Shown piece by piece: positions 1-8,918 of a DNA stretch of 64,000 nt (positions are counted from its first letter, which is position 1; the number at the start of each line of letters is the position of its first letter). The notes under the pieces were generated by a model, which was given only the letters and a program-made list of their open reading frames with translations, searched no databases and was not told the DNA's origin. Position numbers and translations under genes: made by a program. Source of the DNA: Paenibacillus abyssi (lineage in GTDB: Bacteria; Bacillota; Bacilli; Paenibacillales; Paenibacillaceae); contig NZ_BMGR01000002.1 of assembly GCF_014640295.1 (NCBI RefSeq), forward strand, positions 396,997 to 460,996, given 5' to 3'.

Positions 1-182
1 CCTTGTTTCTCCGTAAAGGTCTGCCAGTCCTCAAAATCGTGAACAACGGTTTTCAATACTTTTTTATCGGTTGGGGAAGCGATTACTGCATCATAACCTT
101 CCTCCAGGCAGCGATAGTACGGATAATATACTTCCAATGCTTCTACAGCGTCTCCTGTTAAAATCAATATTTTCTTAGACAT
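1..182 (-). CDS. DJ-1/PfpI family protein (partial, N-terminus only)
   Basis: The reverse strand reads from an ATG at 182 through the window edge, giving about 60 residues that begin MSKKILILTGDAVEALEVYY. This resembles the first strand-helix unit of DJ-1/PfpI-type glutamine amidotransferase-like proteins (stress-related hydrolases, chaperones or deglycases). A GAGAGGTG ribosome binding site lies just upstream. The nucleophile Cys region is off the edge, so activity cannot be judged. It is divergent from an HxlR regulator, a common pairing in which HxlR represses the neighbouring redox-stress gene. The family call rests on N-terminal similarity only. Confidence 0.6.
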   Translation of the reverse strand, partial: MSKKILILTGDAVEALEVYYPYYRCLEEGYDAVIASPTDKKVLKTVVHDFEDWQTFTEKQ

Positions 183-254
183 GTATAGCACCTCTCTTTT
201 CGTATAATAGATACAAATAAATGTTATACTTTAGGGAGAGAAAAGAAAAGAATG

Positions 255-285
255 TACTTTTTTGTGCGGTTGTTACAAAAAAGTA
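255..285. promoter_or_regulatory. Inverted-repeat operator between DJ-1 gene and HxlR gene
   Basis: Two perfect 11-bp arms, TACTTTTTTGT at 255-265 and ACAAAAAAGTA at 275-285, are separated by 9 bp. TACT/AGTA-ended palindromes are typical of HxlR/YodB-type operators. The site lies 25 bp upstream of the HxlR start codon and upstream of the divergent DJ-1 gene, so autoregulation plus repression of the neighbour is likely. This is inference from position and symmetry. Confidence 0.55.
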
Positions 286-310
286 ACTATTGAACCGTTA
301 GGAGCTCATT

Positions 311-688
311 ATGTCGGATTTACGAAAAGAAATACTTCAAAAACTCAACAACGGAGATTTCAATTGTGAGAAAGAATTAACCCTGTCCATTATCAGTGGC
401 AAATGGAAGGTCGTTATTTTGTGGCACTTGGGAGTAGAAGGGCCTCACCGGTTCAGCGAGCTCCAGCGGTTATTCCCCAAAATTACGCACAAAATGTTAA
501 CCAACCAGCTGAAAGAATTAATTGATGACGGGATTGTACACCGGGAAGTGTTTCCGGAGGTGCCTCCGCGAGTCGAATATTCAATGACTGAGCTGGGCAT
601 GACATTGCTGCCTATTATTGAAATGATGTACGAATGGGGAAAACAGAGAATATCCGACATCAGAAATAATCAGGCCGTCAGCGAATAG
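311..688 (+). CDS. HxlR family winged-helix transcriptional regulator
   Basis: This 125-residue protein has the HxlR fold: an N-terminal segment with a single Cys (residue 19, NCEKE), then [13 protein letters not shown], the recognition segment [16 protein letters not shown] and the wing region [16 protein letters not shown]. HxlR proteins are dimeric DNA-binding regulators, and many (YodB, HypR) sense electrophiles or disulfide stress through an N-terminal Cys located like this one. The start at 311 has GGAGC eight bases upstream. A strong palindrome just upstream is the probable operator, and the divergent DJ-1/PfpI gene is the probable target. The inducer is unknown. Confidence 0.85.
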   Translation: MSDLRKEILQKLNNGDFNCEKELTLSIISGKWKVVILWHLGVEGPHRFSELQRLFPKITHKMLTNQLKELIDDGIVHREVFPEVPPRVEYSMTELGMTLLPIIEMMYEWGKQRISDIRNNQAVSE

Positions 689-835
689 AAACCATCGCTT
701 GGTTCCCCATACCTGCCAATTCTCAACAATCTAGTTATTCCATCTATACTAGCTTCATCTTACTCTCATACGCTATACAACCAGCTCCTGAACGTGACTG
801 GAAAAGTGGTCTTGTCTAATTATGAATGAAAAGAA

Positions 836-874
836 AAAGAGGAGCTTCGACGGATGAAGTCGAGGTTCCTCTTT
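836..874 (-). terminator. Intrinsic terminator of the EamA transporter gene
   Basis: On the minus strand AAAGAGGA pairs with TCCTCTTT around an inner CGACTTC/GAAGTCG stem, and the hairpin is followed by a T-rich tract. It overlaps the last codon of the transporter gene by two bases. Confidence 0.7.
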
Positions 875-1772
875 AGCTGTCGGCTTTTGTTGTTCGCTTT
901 CCCGATCTCCTTCTTCCGGCTAAGAAAACACCCGCAAGAATGATGAACAGACCCGTTAACATATTCCATCGGATCTCTTCATCTAATAGCGTAGATCCCC
1001 ACACAAGAGCAGTGCATGGAACCAGATAAGTGACCATCGTCGCGAACTCGGGGCTGCCTTTTTGGACAATATAATAAAATAAGATATAAGCGATTCCTGA
1101 GCCTAGTCCGCCCAAACCAACAAGCATCAACACGGTATGTAATGAAGCAAGGTGCGAGAGTGCGGCCTCCTCGACCGTAAATGCCATGCTGCCGGTTGCA
1201 AGCATGCAGCCAAGCAAGGTCCCAAATGTAATCTGATACATGGAGAATCCGTTAAGAAGGCGCTTGGACAGCTGCGACCCGATTCCATAACAGATGGAGG
1301 CTGCGAGCATGCAGATGACGCCAAGCGTATCCACCGATAGGAAGGAACCGGATTCAATCCCGACCAGTATGATCAGCCCGAACGAAGCGATGCAGATGCC
1401 AAGCCACTGCGCCCTGCCGGATTTTTGACCAAAAAACAGCATGCCGACAACAATCGTCCAGATTGGAGTAGTCGCATTTAAAATCGATGCCATGCTGCTT
1501 GTCAATCGCGTCTCGCTAAATCCGATCAGCGCCCATGGAATAGCCGTATTAATAATCGACATCATCCCCATAGCAAGCCACGGAATCGTCCGAAAGGCAA
1601 ACGGCTTCTTGAGCGCGAGCATAATGATTGCAACCACAATCAAACCGCATGCAGAGCGGAGAAATGCGATCGTCCATGGCCCAAAATCAAGAAGAAGCAT
1701 TTTGATGAAATAGAATGAACCGCCCCAGATGAGGCTGAGCAATATCAATGCTGCATAAACGAAGCGTGGCAA
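873..1772 (-). CDS. EamA (DMT) family transporter
   Basis: This 299-residue, highly hydrophobic protein has about ten predicted membrane spans arranged as two EamA repeats, the usual drug/metabolite transporter (RhaT/YdcZ-like) layout and length. The first repeat starts FVYAALILLSLIWGGSFYFIK, where the WGG-F motif is typical. The second includes YLVPCTALVWGSTLLDEE, the classic EamA motif near the end of a repeat. The C-terminus is basic and cytoplasmic. Such transporters export amino acids, nucleotides or other small metabolites; the substrate cannot be deduced here. It is a single gene with its own terminator, followed by the alkyltransferase-like gene that lies upstream on the same strand. 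Confidence 0.88.
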   Translation of the reverse strand: MPRFVYAALILLSLIWGGSFYFIKMLLLDFGPWTIAFLRSACGLIVVAIIMLALKKPFAFRTIPWLAMGMMSIINTAIPWALIGFSETRLTSSMASILNATTPIWTIVVGMLFFGQKSGRAQWLGICIASFGLIILVGIESGSFLSVDTLGVICMLAASICYGIGSQLSKRLLNGFSMYQITFGTLLGCMLATGSMAFTVEEAALSHLASLHTVLMLVGLGGLGSGIAYILFYYIVQKGSPEFATMVTYLVPCTALVWGSTLLDEEIRWNMLTGLFIILAGVFLAGRRRSGKRTTKADS

Positions 1773-1801
1773 CTGTTATCCTTCTTCCTATTATGGACTG
1801 A

Positions 1802-2122
1802 CTATATTTCTTCGATCATCGGAATATGACGATACCGATCCAGATCAATACGCCCCTCCCGATTCAATTCAACGCCTTCGCTGTCCAAGTAGAGTATTTG
1901 CATCATTCGGGCCTCTTCATCCTTGATCGCGATCTCCCCTTTTGCATTGACCACCCTGTGCCAGGGCAGGTTGTGGATGCCGCTTAACGCATGGAGAATC
2001 CGCACGACCTGCCTGGCCCCTCTCGGGCTTCCAGCCTGCTGCGCGATTTGTCCGTAGGTCATCACATACCCTTCCGGTATGCCCTTAATAATCTCAATAA
2101 CCCGATTTGTATAAGGCTTCAT
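1802..2122 (-). CDS. Alkyltransferase-like protein (ATL), DNA lesion sensor
   Basis: This 106-residue protein matches the C-terminal DNA-binding domain of O6-methylguanine-DNA methyltransferase: EGYVMTYGQIAQQAG, then PRGARQVVRIL with the arginine finger, then PWHRVV. In true MGMT the active-site motif is PCHRVV; here Trp (residue 54) replaces the catalytic Cys. That replacement defines ATL proteins, which bind and flip O6-alkylguanine without repairing it and hand the lesion to nucleotide excision repair. The length fits stand-alone ATLs. It lies just upstream of eamA on the same strand with a 29-bp gap and may be cotranscribed with it. Confidence 0.88.
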   Translation of the reverse strand: MKPYTNRVIEIIKGIPEGYVMTYGQIAQQAGSPRGARQVVRILHALSGIHNLPWHRVVNAKGEIAIKDEEARMMQILYLDSEGVELNREGRIDLDRYRHIPMIEEI

Positions 2123-2200
2123 TCGCTTTCTCCTGCCTCCATAACGGTTATATCAAGTTGATGAAGCGTTGCTATGCGGTTAAAGCTGGTTGTGAAAAAG

Positions 2201-2232
2201 AAAAGCGCACCAAAATAAATGGATACGCTTTT
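2201..2232 (-). terminator. Terminator-like hairpin after rlmN
   Basis: AAAAGCG and CGCTTTT arms flank an 18-nt loop, followed on the minus strand by a T-rich run (CTTTTTC). The loop contains CACCAAAATAAATGGATA, nearly the same as an orphan hairpin at 15371-15397, so this may be a repeated element serving as the rlmN terminator. Confidence 0.55.
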
Positions 2233-2248
2233 GCCCTGTGCCTTGATC

Positions 2249-3346
2249 TCATCCTGCTTCAGTACGATTCTGATCAAGGTTATTGTCTTTGGAGGCTTTG
2301 ATTTGTTTGCTTCTCAGCTGTCCGCAAGCGGCATCAATATCTGTCCCATGCTCCAGGCGGACACTACAGTTAATGCCCTGTTTTTTTAACGTATCATAAA
2401 ATGCCCGCACCGATTCGTGCTCGCTTCGTTGATATTGACTATGCTCATCGACAGGATTATACGGAATTAAATTCACCGTTGCAAGCTGCCGCCTTTCTCC
2501 GATCAATTCTACAAGCTCCAGGGCATGCTCCCTGCGGTCATTTACATCTTTCAGCAGGATATATTCCAGTGTGATTCTTCGATTCGTTTTCTCCAAATAA
2601 TAATCAATGGCCTGCATTAATTTTTCAATGGGAATCGCGCGGTTGATTTTCATGATCCGCGTGCGAAGCTCGTTATTCGGCGCATGCAAGGAGACGGCCA
2701 GGTTGACCTGCAGATTCATATCGGCGAATTCAACGATTTTATCCGCAAGGCCGCTGGTCGATACGGTGATATGTCTTGGACCGATGGCCAGTCCCTTAGG
2801 ATCTCTGATCACCTGCAGAAAATCCACAAGGTTGTTCAAATTATCAAACGGCTCGCCAATCCCCATCACCACAATATGACTGACCCGCTCATCCTGCTTG
2901 GCTTGATCCAGATGAAGCTGGACCTTCATGATTTGTTCCACAATTTCGCCACCTGACAGATCGCGGCTTTTCGTTAATAGCCCGCTCGCACAAAAGCTGC
3001 ACCCAATGTTACAGCCCACCTGGGTTGTCACGCATACCGACAAGCCATATTTATGCCTCATCAATACCGTTTCAATCAGGTTGCCATCCTGCAGCTTGAA
3101 CAAAAACTTAATCGTACCATCCGCCGATTCTTGCTTTAAGTGTTCGTCTAAAGTTTGGATGGTGAAATGATCAGCCAACAATTGGATACAGTCTGGATTG
3201 ACATCGACCATCTCTGAGAAATCGGTTACCCGCTTTCTGTAAAGCCAGTCCCACACCTGCGATGCCCGAAATTTTTTATGCCCGTATTCCATAAGCCATG
3301 CTGCCAATTGATCAAATGTCAATCCATAAATGGATGCTTTATTCAT
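2249..3346 (-). CDS. rlmN: Dual-specificity 23S rRNA/tRNA adenine-C2 methyltransferase RlmN
   Basis: This 365-residue radical-SAM enzyme methylates C2 of A2503 in 23S rRNA and A37 in some tRNAs. The 4Fe-4S motif CxxxCxxC is visible as GCNIGCSFC (Cys 112, 116, 119), and the catalytic C-terminal Cys is in [10 protein letters not shown] (about residue 341). [13 protein letters not shown] and SLHAP motifs are all present, and the length is normal for Firmicutes. The MxxxG-type helix and C-terminal segment look intact. It stands alone in its orientation, with a terminator-like hairpin after the stop. The linezolid/florfenicol-resistance paralogue Cfr is a less likely identity because the sequence follows the housekeeping RlmN pattern throughout. 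Confidence 0.95.
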   Translation of the reverse strand: MNKASIYGLTFDQLAAWLMEYGHKKFRASQVWDWLYRKRVTDFSEMVDVNPDCIQLLADHFTIQTLDEHLKQESADGTIKFLFKLQDGNLIETVLMRHKYGLSVCVTTQVGCNIGCSFCASGLLTKSRDLSGGEIVEQIMKVQLHLDQAKQDERVSHIVVMGIGEPFDNLNNLVDFLQVIRDPKGLAIGPRHITVSTSGLADKIVEFADMNLQVNLAVSLHAPNNELRTRIMKINRAIPIEKLMQAIDYYLEKTNRRITLEYILLKDVNDRREHALELVELIGERRQLATVNLIPYNPVDEHSQYQRSEHESVRAFYDTLKKQGINCSVRLEHGTDIDAACGQLRSKQIKASKDNNLDQNRTEAG

Positions 3347-3463
3347 CGGTATCCTCTTTCCAAAACGTTAAAATTCATCTTTCTATTATTGTCCCAGAAA
3401 CGTTTTGGGAATACAAGGGGATAATACAGGCAGCCTTCTTCCGTTAATATGCGTGGCATCAAT

Positions 3464-3488
3464 AAAAAAGAGAGGATTTCTCCTCTCT
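3464..3488 (-). terminator. Intrinsic terminator of the catalase gene
   Basis: On the minus strand AGAGAGGA-GAAA-TCCTCTCT is a perfect 8-bp stem with a GAAA tetraloop followed by TTTTTT, 16 bp beyond the catalase stop codon. Confidence 0.85.
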
Positions 3489-3503
3489 GCGCGTACAAGC
3501 TTC

Positions 3504-5552
3504 TTATGTCAGCTGACGATCCCAGTGACGGTGGGCAGCAACTGCATCAACGAACTTCTTCGCAAATTCACCGGTCGCTTTCCCCACGACAATGCCGGGA
3601 CTGTCTATGGCATCACTGGCTTCCAACCATTGCTTCGCTTCCTCAGTGGCTCCGATCGGTTTGTAATGGGCAAAGGCTTCTTCAATAAAGGAAATCGCTT
3701 CTTTTTCAAATGACTTGCTGCCCCCGCTCCCTCCAACCGCATAGATCGCGTCGAACAGGACGGAGTCGGCTGTTAAGAAGGTATGTTTGACTTCAAGCTC
3801 CTTGCCTTTGGAGCCTTTTATCATGCCCAGCTTATCGCTTATGATCTCAGGCTGAATGCCCGCTTTTTTCAATTTATCCAAAACGGATGTCACATCATCC
3901 CCCTCGTAATGATGGCCAATGATCACGCCGACTTTACGGGTATCCGGCTTTTTCGCAGTATTGACTTGGCTGAGCGCCGGAGACGATTTGGTTATTTTGG
4001 AACCTCCGCCCTGCGGCGCATCTGCTCCGATCGCATCGGCCACCGTAGCGGCCAGTTCCAGATTGACGTTCGCAAACATGTCGATAACCTGCTGCCGCAC
4101 CGATTTGCTGTTCACTTTTCCCAGTTCAAATGTAAACGCCTGGATAATATGCTGTTTTTCCGGCTCGCTCATACTATTCCAGAACATCGTCGCTTGCGAG
4201 AAGTGGTCTTTGAAGCTTTCGCTCCGGGCGCGTACTTTACGGCCATCCACCTTCTCCTGGTAATGCGCATATCCGCCTTCCGCCTCAGGCGTCGGGGCGG
4301 GGGTATTGGCTGCCAGGGAATTTTTATGGTAACTGACCTGGCCTCGATTAATCGTTTGACGGCCGAATCCATCGCGCTGGTTGTTATGGAATGGACACAC
4401 GGGCCTGTTAATCGGCAGTTCATGAAAGTTCGGGCCGCCAAGGCGGGTCAGCTGCGTATCGGTATAAGAGAACAGACGACCTTGCAGCAGCGGGTCGTTC
4501 GAGAAGTCGATGCCGGGAACGACATGGCCCGGGTGGAAGGCGGCCTGCTCCGTTTCTGCAAATACGTTATCCACGTTGCGGTTCAGCGTCATCTTGCCGA
4601 TGAGCATGACCGGCACATCTTCTTCCGGCCACAGCTTTGTCGGATCCAGAATATCGAAGTCGAATTTGAATTCATCTTCTTCCTTAAGAAGCTGAACGCC
4701 CAATTCATATTCCGGGTAATTCCCCTGTTCAATCGACTCCCACAAATCGCGGCGGTGGAAGTCCGGGTCCTTTCCTGCAATCTTCTGCGCTTCATCCCAC
4801 ACCAAGGAATGCACCCCTAGTACCGGCTTCCAATGGAATTTTACAAAATGCGCTTCTCCTTTATCATTCACAAAACGGAACGTATGCACGCCAAAGCCCT
4901 CCATCATACGGAAGCTTCGCGGAATTGCCCGATCGGACTTCGCCCACATGACCATGTGAGCCGACTCCTGATTATTGGCAACAAAGTCCCAAAATGTGTC
5001 GTGAGCAGTCGCGGCTTGCGGCATCTCATTATGCGGCTCGGGTTTGATCGCATGCACCAGATCGGGAAACTTGATCGCATCTTGAATGAAAAAGACCGGT
5101 ATATTGTTACCAACCAAGTCATAGTTTCCTTCTTGCGTATAGAACTTTGTCGCAAAACCGCGCGCATCCCGAACCGTCTCGGCCGAGCCGCGTGAGCCGG
5201 CTACGGTTGAAAACCGGACAAAAACAGGCGTTTTCACGGATGGATCCTGTAAAAACCCTGCCTTTGTATATTTTTTCATCGATTGATATACTTCAAACTC
5301 GCCATGGGCAGCAAAACCTCGCGCATGTACGGCCCGCTCCGGAATCCGTTCATGATCGAAGTGAGTCATTTTTTCCCGGAAATGAAAATCCTCCATCAAC
5401 GTCGGGCCCCGTTCTCCCGCTTTTAAAGAGAACTCATCCTCAGCCATTTTTAATCCTTGATTCGTTGTTAATTTTTCACCTTCATCCTTGACGCGAAACT
5501 GCTCCAACTGTTCATTTTTGCTATTCTCATTTCCTCTGCTTTCTTTACTCAT
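3504..5552 (-). CDS. katE: Large-subunit catalase (HPII/KatE type) with C-terminal DJ-1-like domain
   Basis: This 682-residue haem catalase converts H2O2 to water and oxygen. I chose the ATG at 5552 (MSKESRGNENS) because GGGAGGAG precedes it; a longer frame to 5663 has no such signal. The catalytic His lies in ERAVHARG (about residue 76), the Asn in VGNNIPVFF, and the haem-ligand Tyr region is RLFSYTDTQLTRLG. After the core (to about 500) comes a flavodoxin/DJ-1-like domain starting KVGVIIGHHYEGDDV, typical of the roughly 80-kDa clade that includes E. coli KatE and sporulation catalase KatX/KatE. It is monocistronic with a strong terminator. It could be sigma-B or sporulation controlled; I see no firm promoter. 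Confidence 0.93.
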   Translation of the reverse strand: MSKESRGNENSKNEQLEQFRVKDEGEKLTTNQGLKMAEDEFSLKAGERGPTLMEDFHFREKMTHFDHERIPERAVHARGFAAHGEFEVYQSMKKYTKAGFLQDPSVKTPVFVRFSTVAGSRGSAETVRDARGFATKFYTQEGNYDLVGNNIPVFFIQDAIKFPDLVHAIKPEPHNEMPQAATAHDTFWDFVANNQESAHMVMWAKSDRAIPRSFRMMEGFGVHTFRFVNDKGEAHFVKFHWKPVLGVHSLVWDEAQKIAGKDPDFHRRDLWESIEQGNYPEYELGVQLLKEEDEFKFDFDILDPTKLWPEEDVPVMLIGKMTLNRNVDNVFAETEQAAFHPGHVVPGIDFSNDPLLQGRLFSYTDTQLTRLGGPNFHELPINRPVCPFHNNQRDGFGRQTINRGQVSYHKNSLAANTPAPTPEAEGGYAHYQEKVDGRKVRARSESFKDHFSQATMFWNSMSEPEKQHIIQAFTFELGKVNSKSVRQQVIDMFANVNLELAATVADAIGADAPQGGGSKITKSSPALSQVNTAKKPDTRKVGVIIGHHYEGDDVTSVLDKLKKAGIQPEIISDKLGMIKGSKGKELEVKHTFLTADSVLFDAIYAVGGSGGSKSFEKEAISFIEEAFAHYKPIGATEEAKQWLEASDAIDSPGIVVGKATGEFAKKFVDAVAAHRHWDRQLT

Positions 5553-5715
5553 CAATACAGCTCCTCCCATAGGGTTTTGTAGAAAGAGTACGATATTTGT
5601 TACCCCGATAAGAGGAGAAGTAAGCATTATTTTCATATTTTTGTCCAGCTCGATTATGTACACACGGCGAAGTGACCCGTGAATTCAGCTCATTTTTACA
5701 CTTGAATTATAGCTC

Positions 5716-5770
5716 AAAAAAATGGCCGAGCAGCTCACTACAATAAGAAGTCGTAGTGGCCTTACTCGGC
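5716..5770 (-). terminator. Terminator of the coat/ADH operon
   Basis: On the minus strand GCCGAG and CTCGGC flank a second stem CCACTAC/GTAGTG, and a run of seven T follows. It sits 45 bp after the last coat gene. Confidence 0.75.
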
Positions 5771-5814
5771 AATATCAAATGATGCATCCCCCACGTTTTT
5801 GGCCAGCCAACGTC

Positions 5815-6114
5815 TTACAGCGTCGGAGCGTTCAACGCAGTTTGGATGTTGTTCAGGTCAAGTTGGATCTGCTCATTGACGTTCCACGGGTGATACCAGC
5901 CGCGATCCATCATGTATCCCGCAATTCGCTCGTGCATATCGATCGCTTCTTCCAACTGCTTGCTTAGAATTTCCTTCACCTCAGGCGTTCCGGCCTCCGT
6001 GACGGCCATCGCATAGTTTCTTACGCCGCTCTTCGCGGCGATAAGAAAGTCCATTGCAATGACCTGATCCGTTAATGTGTTCATTCCTGTCAAATGCTCG
6101 AGAATGGTGTTCAT
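5815..6114 (-). CDS. CotF-like spore coat protein
   Basis: This 99-residue helical protein (MNTILEHLTGMNTLTDQVIAMDF) matches the ferritin-like CotF family: VIAMDFLIAAKSGVRNYAMAVTEAGTPEVKEIL, HERIAGYMMDRGWYHPWNV and a Q-rich end. CotF-family proteins are structural components of the Bacillus spore coat. It is the last gene of a five-gene minus-strand cluster and closely resembles the 136-residue protein at 7491-7901 (shared FHPY/YHPWN and AxTEAxxP motifs), so the two are paralogues. It lies 16 bp after the preceding small gene, followed by a terminator. Confidence 0.82.
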   Translation of the reverse strand: MNTILEHLTGMNTLTDQVIAMDFLIAAKSGVRNYAMAVTEAGTPEVKEILSKQLEEAIDMHERIAGYMMDRGWYHPWNVNEQIQLDLNNIQTALNAPTL

Positions 6115-6130
6115 ACCGTGCTTTCATCTC

Positions 6131-6325
6131 CTATTGAGTCGCTTTGGACAAAATTGCGCTGAGCTCCTCCAGCTGCCGGGTCGAACTATCGACGTCCTCC
6201 TGCAGGATTTGCTTTAGAGCCGGATCCGATACGAGCGCCCGCATCGTCTTGGACTTTGTCATACATACCGTCTTGAATGCGGCTATTTCATGTACCTCCA
6301 GCGTTTCATGCAGTGCATATGCCAT
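6131..6325 (-). CDS. Small CotF-associated coat protein
   Basis: This 64-residue helical protein (MAYALHETLEVHEIAAFKTV) has the pattern E-L-HE-aaFKT-C-tKSKtM-a-v-DpaLK-il-eDV, matching small proteins that pair with CotF-type coat proteins. It is clearly paralogous to the protein at 7914-8165, which shares ALELHEMLNFKTLCLSKSK. One small and one larger member therefore occur twice in this cluster, with an alcohol dehydrogenase between the pairs. It probably forms a coat subcomplex with its larger partner; no experiment supports this here. Confidence 0.75.
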   Translation of the reverse strand: MAYALHETLEVHEIAAFKTVCMTKSKTMRALVSDPALKQILQEDVDSSTRQLEELSAILSKATQ

Positions 6326-6357
6326 CGATTCCTGAACCTCCTTTTTACTTCATCCAA

Positions 6358-7494
6358 CTATGGCTTGAGTAAGACCTTGATACAATTGTCCTGTCTGGTA
6401 TCGAAGATCTCATATCCATGCTTCGCTTCACGCAGCGGCACTACATGCGTAACGACATCGCCAGGATCAACCTTGCCCGTATCGATTAACTCATACATAT
6501 ACGGCATGTAATGGATGACTGGCGCCTGGCCGGTGCGAATGTTGACGTTGCGCTGAAAAATATCCCCTAACGGGAACCCGTTATACCGTCCGCCGTACAC
6601 ACCAGTGATTTGAATTGTGCCCCCCTTGCGAGCAGCCTGCGAAGCAATAACGAGGCCGCCCATTGCGCCGCCATGCAGCTTCAAACCGGACGCAATAGAC
6701 TCCAGCGGACTCATCTTTCCGCTCATGCCCGAGCAATCGATCACGACATCGGCACCCCCTTTTGTCATTTCCTTCAGGTGGGTGCCGGCATTCTCGTACG
6801 TTTCAATGTTAACAATCTCTACGTTGTTGGTTCGTTTCGCGTGCTGCAGCCGGTAAGCGAGATAGTCCACAGCAATGACCCGCTTCGCGCCTTTGAGCCA
6901 GCTGAACTTTTGCGCCAGCAGCCCGACAGGGCCGCAACCGATGACGATGACGGTATCTCCGTCCTTTACGCCGGCATTGTCGACGCTCCAGAATGCCGTC
7001 GTCATCGCGTCGGCGATCAGGCACAACTTTTCATCCGGATGTTCACAGCTTTCCGGAATTTTGAAATGGGTGAAATTGGCGAACGGTACCCGCAAATATT
7101 CCGCCTGCCCGCCCGGGTAACCGCCTGTGGTACCTGAATATCCGAAGTAAGCGCCCATGTCCCCATGCTCGTTCGAGTTATCGCATTGGCTTTCCAGATG
7201 ATTTTTGCAATAGAAGCATTCCCCGCAGCTAATGTTGAAGGGAATAATAACCCGGTCGCCCTTCTTCAGCTTTGTAACGCCCGGTCCGACCTCTTCCACA
7301 ACACCCATCGGCTCATGGCCGATCACGTAATTTTCCTGCAGATTCGGGATCATGCCGTGAATCAGATGCAGATCGGAGCCGCAAATGGCAGTCGTCGTTA
7401 CTCTAACGATCATATCGTCAGGCTTCTCGATCTTCGGATCGGCGACCTCCTTAACGGCAACATTCTTCACGCCTTGATACGTTACAGCTTTCAT
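6358..7494 (-). CDS. Zinc-dependent alcohol/formaldehyde dehydrogenase (MDR family)
   Basis: This 378-residue medium-chain dehydrogenase has the catalytic-zinc region [11 protein letters not shown] and [15 protein letters not shown], the structural-zinc cysteines [15 protein letters not shown], and the NAD(P)-binding motif [12 protein letters not shown]. The long insertion around [22 protein letters not shown] is typical of the glutathione-independent formaldehyde dehydrogenase/threonine dehydrogenase-like branch found in Bacillus genomes. It would oxidise or reduce alcohol/aldehyde substrates in the cytosol; the exact substrate is unknown. Its start overlaps the stop of the upstream coat gene by 4 bp (ATGA), so it is translationally coupled inside a spore-coat operon, which suggests forespore or mother-cell expression. 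Confidence 0.88.
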   Translation of the reverse strand: MKAVTYQGVKNVAVKEVADPKIEKPDDMIVRVTTTAICGSDLHLIHGMIPNLQENYVIGHEPMGVVEEVGPGVTKLKKGDRVIIPFNISCGECFYCKNHLESQCDNSNEHGDMGAYFGYSGTTGGYPGGQAEYLRVPFANFTHFKIPESCEHPDEKLCLIADAMTTAFWSVDNAGVKDGDTVIVIGCGPVGLLAQKFSWLKGAKRVIAVDYLAYRLQHAKRTNNVEIVNIETYENAGTHLKEMTKGGADVVIDCSGMSGKMSPLESIASGLKLHGGAMGGLVIASQAARKGGTIQITGVYGGRYNGFPLGDIFQRNVNIRTGQAPVIHYMPYMYELIDTGKVDPGDVVTHVVPLREAKHGYEIFDTRQDNCIKVLLKP

Positions 7495-7901
7495 GCTTTA
7501 TTTCCTCCAATGTGCTCATCCGGCGTCCGATCGAACATTCCTTTGCGTCTCGTATCGTCCGGAAAAAGCTTCATCTGTGCGATTTGCACCGTTTTATTCG
7601 CCGACAGCTGGTCTAATTGGTATTGTTCCTTGAGCTCGTACGGGTGAAACCATTTTTTCCGAATCATCAGCTCGGTAATTTCCTGGTGCAAAGCGACTCC
7701 TTGCCGGAGCTGGCTGCGGAGCACCGCTCTCGCCTGTGGAGAGGCCGTCTCCGTAAGCGCGGCCGCCGTGTTTCTTACGCCTTCCTTCGCCCGAAGGAGG
7801 AAATCCATTGCGAACGTCATATCAGCCATCTCCGGCATATTAAGCGCGTTAATCGGATCTAGATCATCCATTTTGATGGGAGTTGCCTGTTTCATTGTCA
7901 T
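7491..7901 (-). CDS. CotF family spore coat protein
   Basis: This 136-residue protein has the CotF core [34 protein letters not shown], then [19 protein letters not shown] and a Gln-rich linker, followed by a longer hydrophilic tail ([16 protein letters not shown]). It is paralogous to the 99-residue protein at 5815-6114 but has N- and C-terminal extensions. It lies 12 bp after the small coat gene and overlaps the dehydrogenase start by 4 bp. Its role is presumably structural in the coat. Confidence 0.82.
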   Translation of the reverse strand: MTMKQATPIKMDDLDPINALNMPEMADMTFAMDFLLRAKEGVRNTAAALTETASPQARAVLRSQLRQGVALHQEITELMIRKKWFHPYELKEQYQLDQLSANKTVQIAQMKLFPDDTRRKGMFDRTPDEHIGGNKA

Positions 7902-7913
7902 CTGGTGTCACCT

Positions 7914-8165
7914 TTAATTTAGGATTGGTGTTGGCCGGAATTCCGGAACCGGCGCTTGGAATGGCGCATGTCCATAAATCGCTTGCAGGTCGGCAATCGC
8001 TTGGAGAGACTGCTGCACATCCTTCTGCATCAAATCTTTTAGCTCCTGATCGAATACAAGGCCTTGCATCAGTTTCGATTTGCTTAAACACAGGGTTTTA
8101 AAATTCAACATCTCGTGTAATTCGAGCGCTTCATGCGGTGCTAACGTTTGTTGTTCATTTATCAA
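7914..8165 (-). CDS. Small CotF-associated coat protein (TTG start)
   Basis: The gene encodes about 83 residues with the pattern ALELHEMLNFKTLCLSKSKLMQ, paralogous to the small coat protein at 6131-6325. A longer frame opens with GTG at 8192 but has no ribosome binding site. The TTG at 8165 is preceded by AAGGTGATC at a 7-nt spacing, which is nearly a perfect anti-16S match, so I place the start there. The C-terminus is Pro-rich (APFQAPVPEFRPTP). It is the first gene of the five-gene coat/ADH cluster. Confidence 0.72.
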   Translation of the reverse strand: MINEQQTLAPHEALELHEMLNFKTLCLSKSKLMQGLVFDQELKDLMQKDVQQSLQAIADLQAIYGHAPFQAPVPEFRPTPILN

Positions 8166-8294
8166 GTGATCACCTTCCAGAAATTTTGCCACGGCTAAAT
8201 GGCACGCTTCTAAACAACCAATTTGCCTTTACAGTGGTATATTGTCCTGGTCAAATAGGGTTTATACTTTGGCGCAAAGTGTCATGTTCGCAGC

Positions 8295-8334
8295 AAAAAA
8301 AAAAAGCCCTCCTCCACGTTTCACGAAAGGGGCT
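8295..8334 (-). terminator. Intrinsic terminator of the GIY-YIG gene
   Basis: On the minus strand AGCCCC pairs with AGGGCT (one G-T pair) around an 18-nt loop and is followed by eleven T. It is 20 bp beyond the stop of the GIY-YIG gene. Confidence 0.8.
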
Positions 8335-8354
8335 GTCTGGACCTATATTTCCGC

Positions 8355-8711
8355 TTACTTGAAGAACACTTTGTCTACATTGTATTTAGCCTTTAACTCA
8401 TTAATAATATACGTTTCATAAATTTCTCTATGGACGGGGTCTTCGATAATACAAACATCAATTTTAGTTACTTCGTGTCTGTTCATTTTGATCACGGATA
8501 CCGTATCCTCAAAATGTTTTTTTATTCTTGGTCTTAGCTTCCTTGCTTTCCCGACAAACAATAGTTCCTCCTTGTCGTTGTAAAACATAAAAATACCACC
8601 CTTATCTCTAGGAATCAGGTGAAAATCAGTAAATCCGTAAATATTACTTAGCACAGGGGCATCCTGTTTGGTAATGGAAATGTCCGGTGTTGGAATGGTT
8701 ATATGTATCAC
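8355..8711 (-). CDS. GIY-YIG domain protein
   Basis: This 118-residue protein has a degenerate-looking GIY-YIG nuclease core: GGIFMFYNDKEELLFVGKA corresponds to GIY...YIGkA, followed by RKLRPRIKKHF (the conserved Arg/His helix) and the Glu in HREIYETYII. Related short proteins occur in Bacillus and Paenibacillus next to unrelated genes, and their roles are unknown. The tyrosines of both motifs are replaced by Phe (GIFMF, FVGKA), so nuclease activity is uncertain. It is a single gene with its own terminator, divergent from thrC. Confidence 0.72.
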   Translation of the reverse strand: MIHITIPTPDISITKQDAPVLSNIYGFTDFHLIPRDKGGIFMFYNDKEELLFVGKARKLRPRIKKHFEDTVSVIKMNRHEVTKIDVCIIEDPVHREIYETYIINELKAKYNVDKVFFK

Positions 8712-8918
8712 TAAAGCTCACTTCCTCCATATATATTGGTCTAAATACTATCACAAATCGCAATGTAAAACCATTTTCTATATTTTCGTAATGCATGTAT
8801 CTCCCGGCACAACACTTCCGCCGCTGCTGCTCGGCACTCAACGGCAAGTTTTTATCGACCATTAGATCGGAGTAAGTTACAATAATAATAATAATTTTGT
8901 TGCACAAGGAGAGTATGT

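Noticed and set aside
2388..2404. ACGTATCATAAAATG inside rlmN resembles the rlmH attachment site
   Set aside because: It encodes conserved RlmN residues (FYDTLKK) on the other strand and has no partner half-site.
3783..4820. 345-codon frame antisense to the catalase
   Set aside because: Mirror of a well-supported catalase; composition unlike real proteins.
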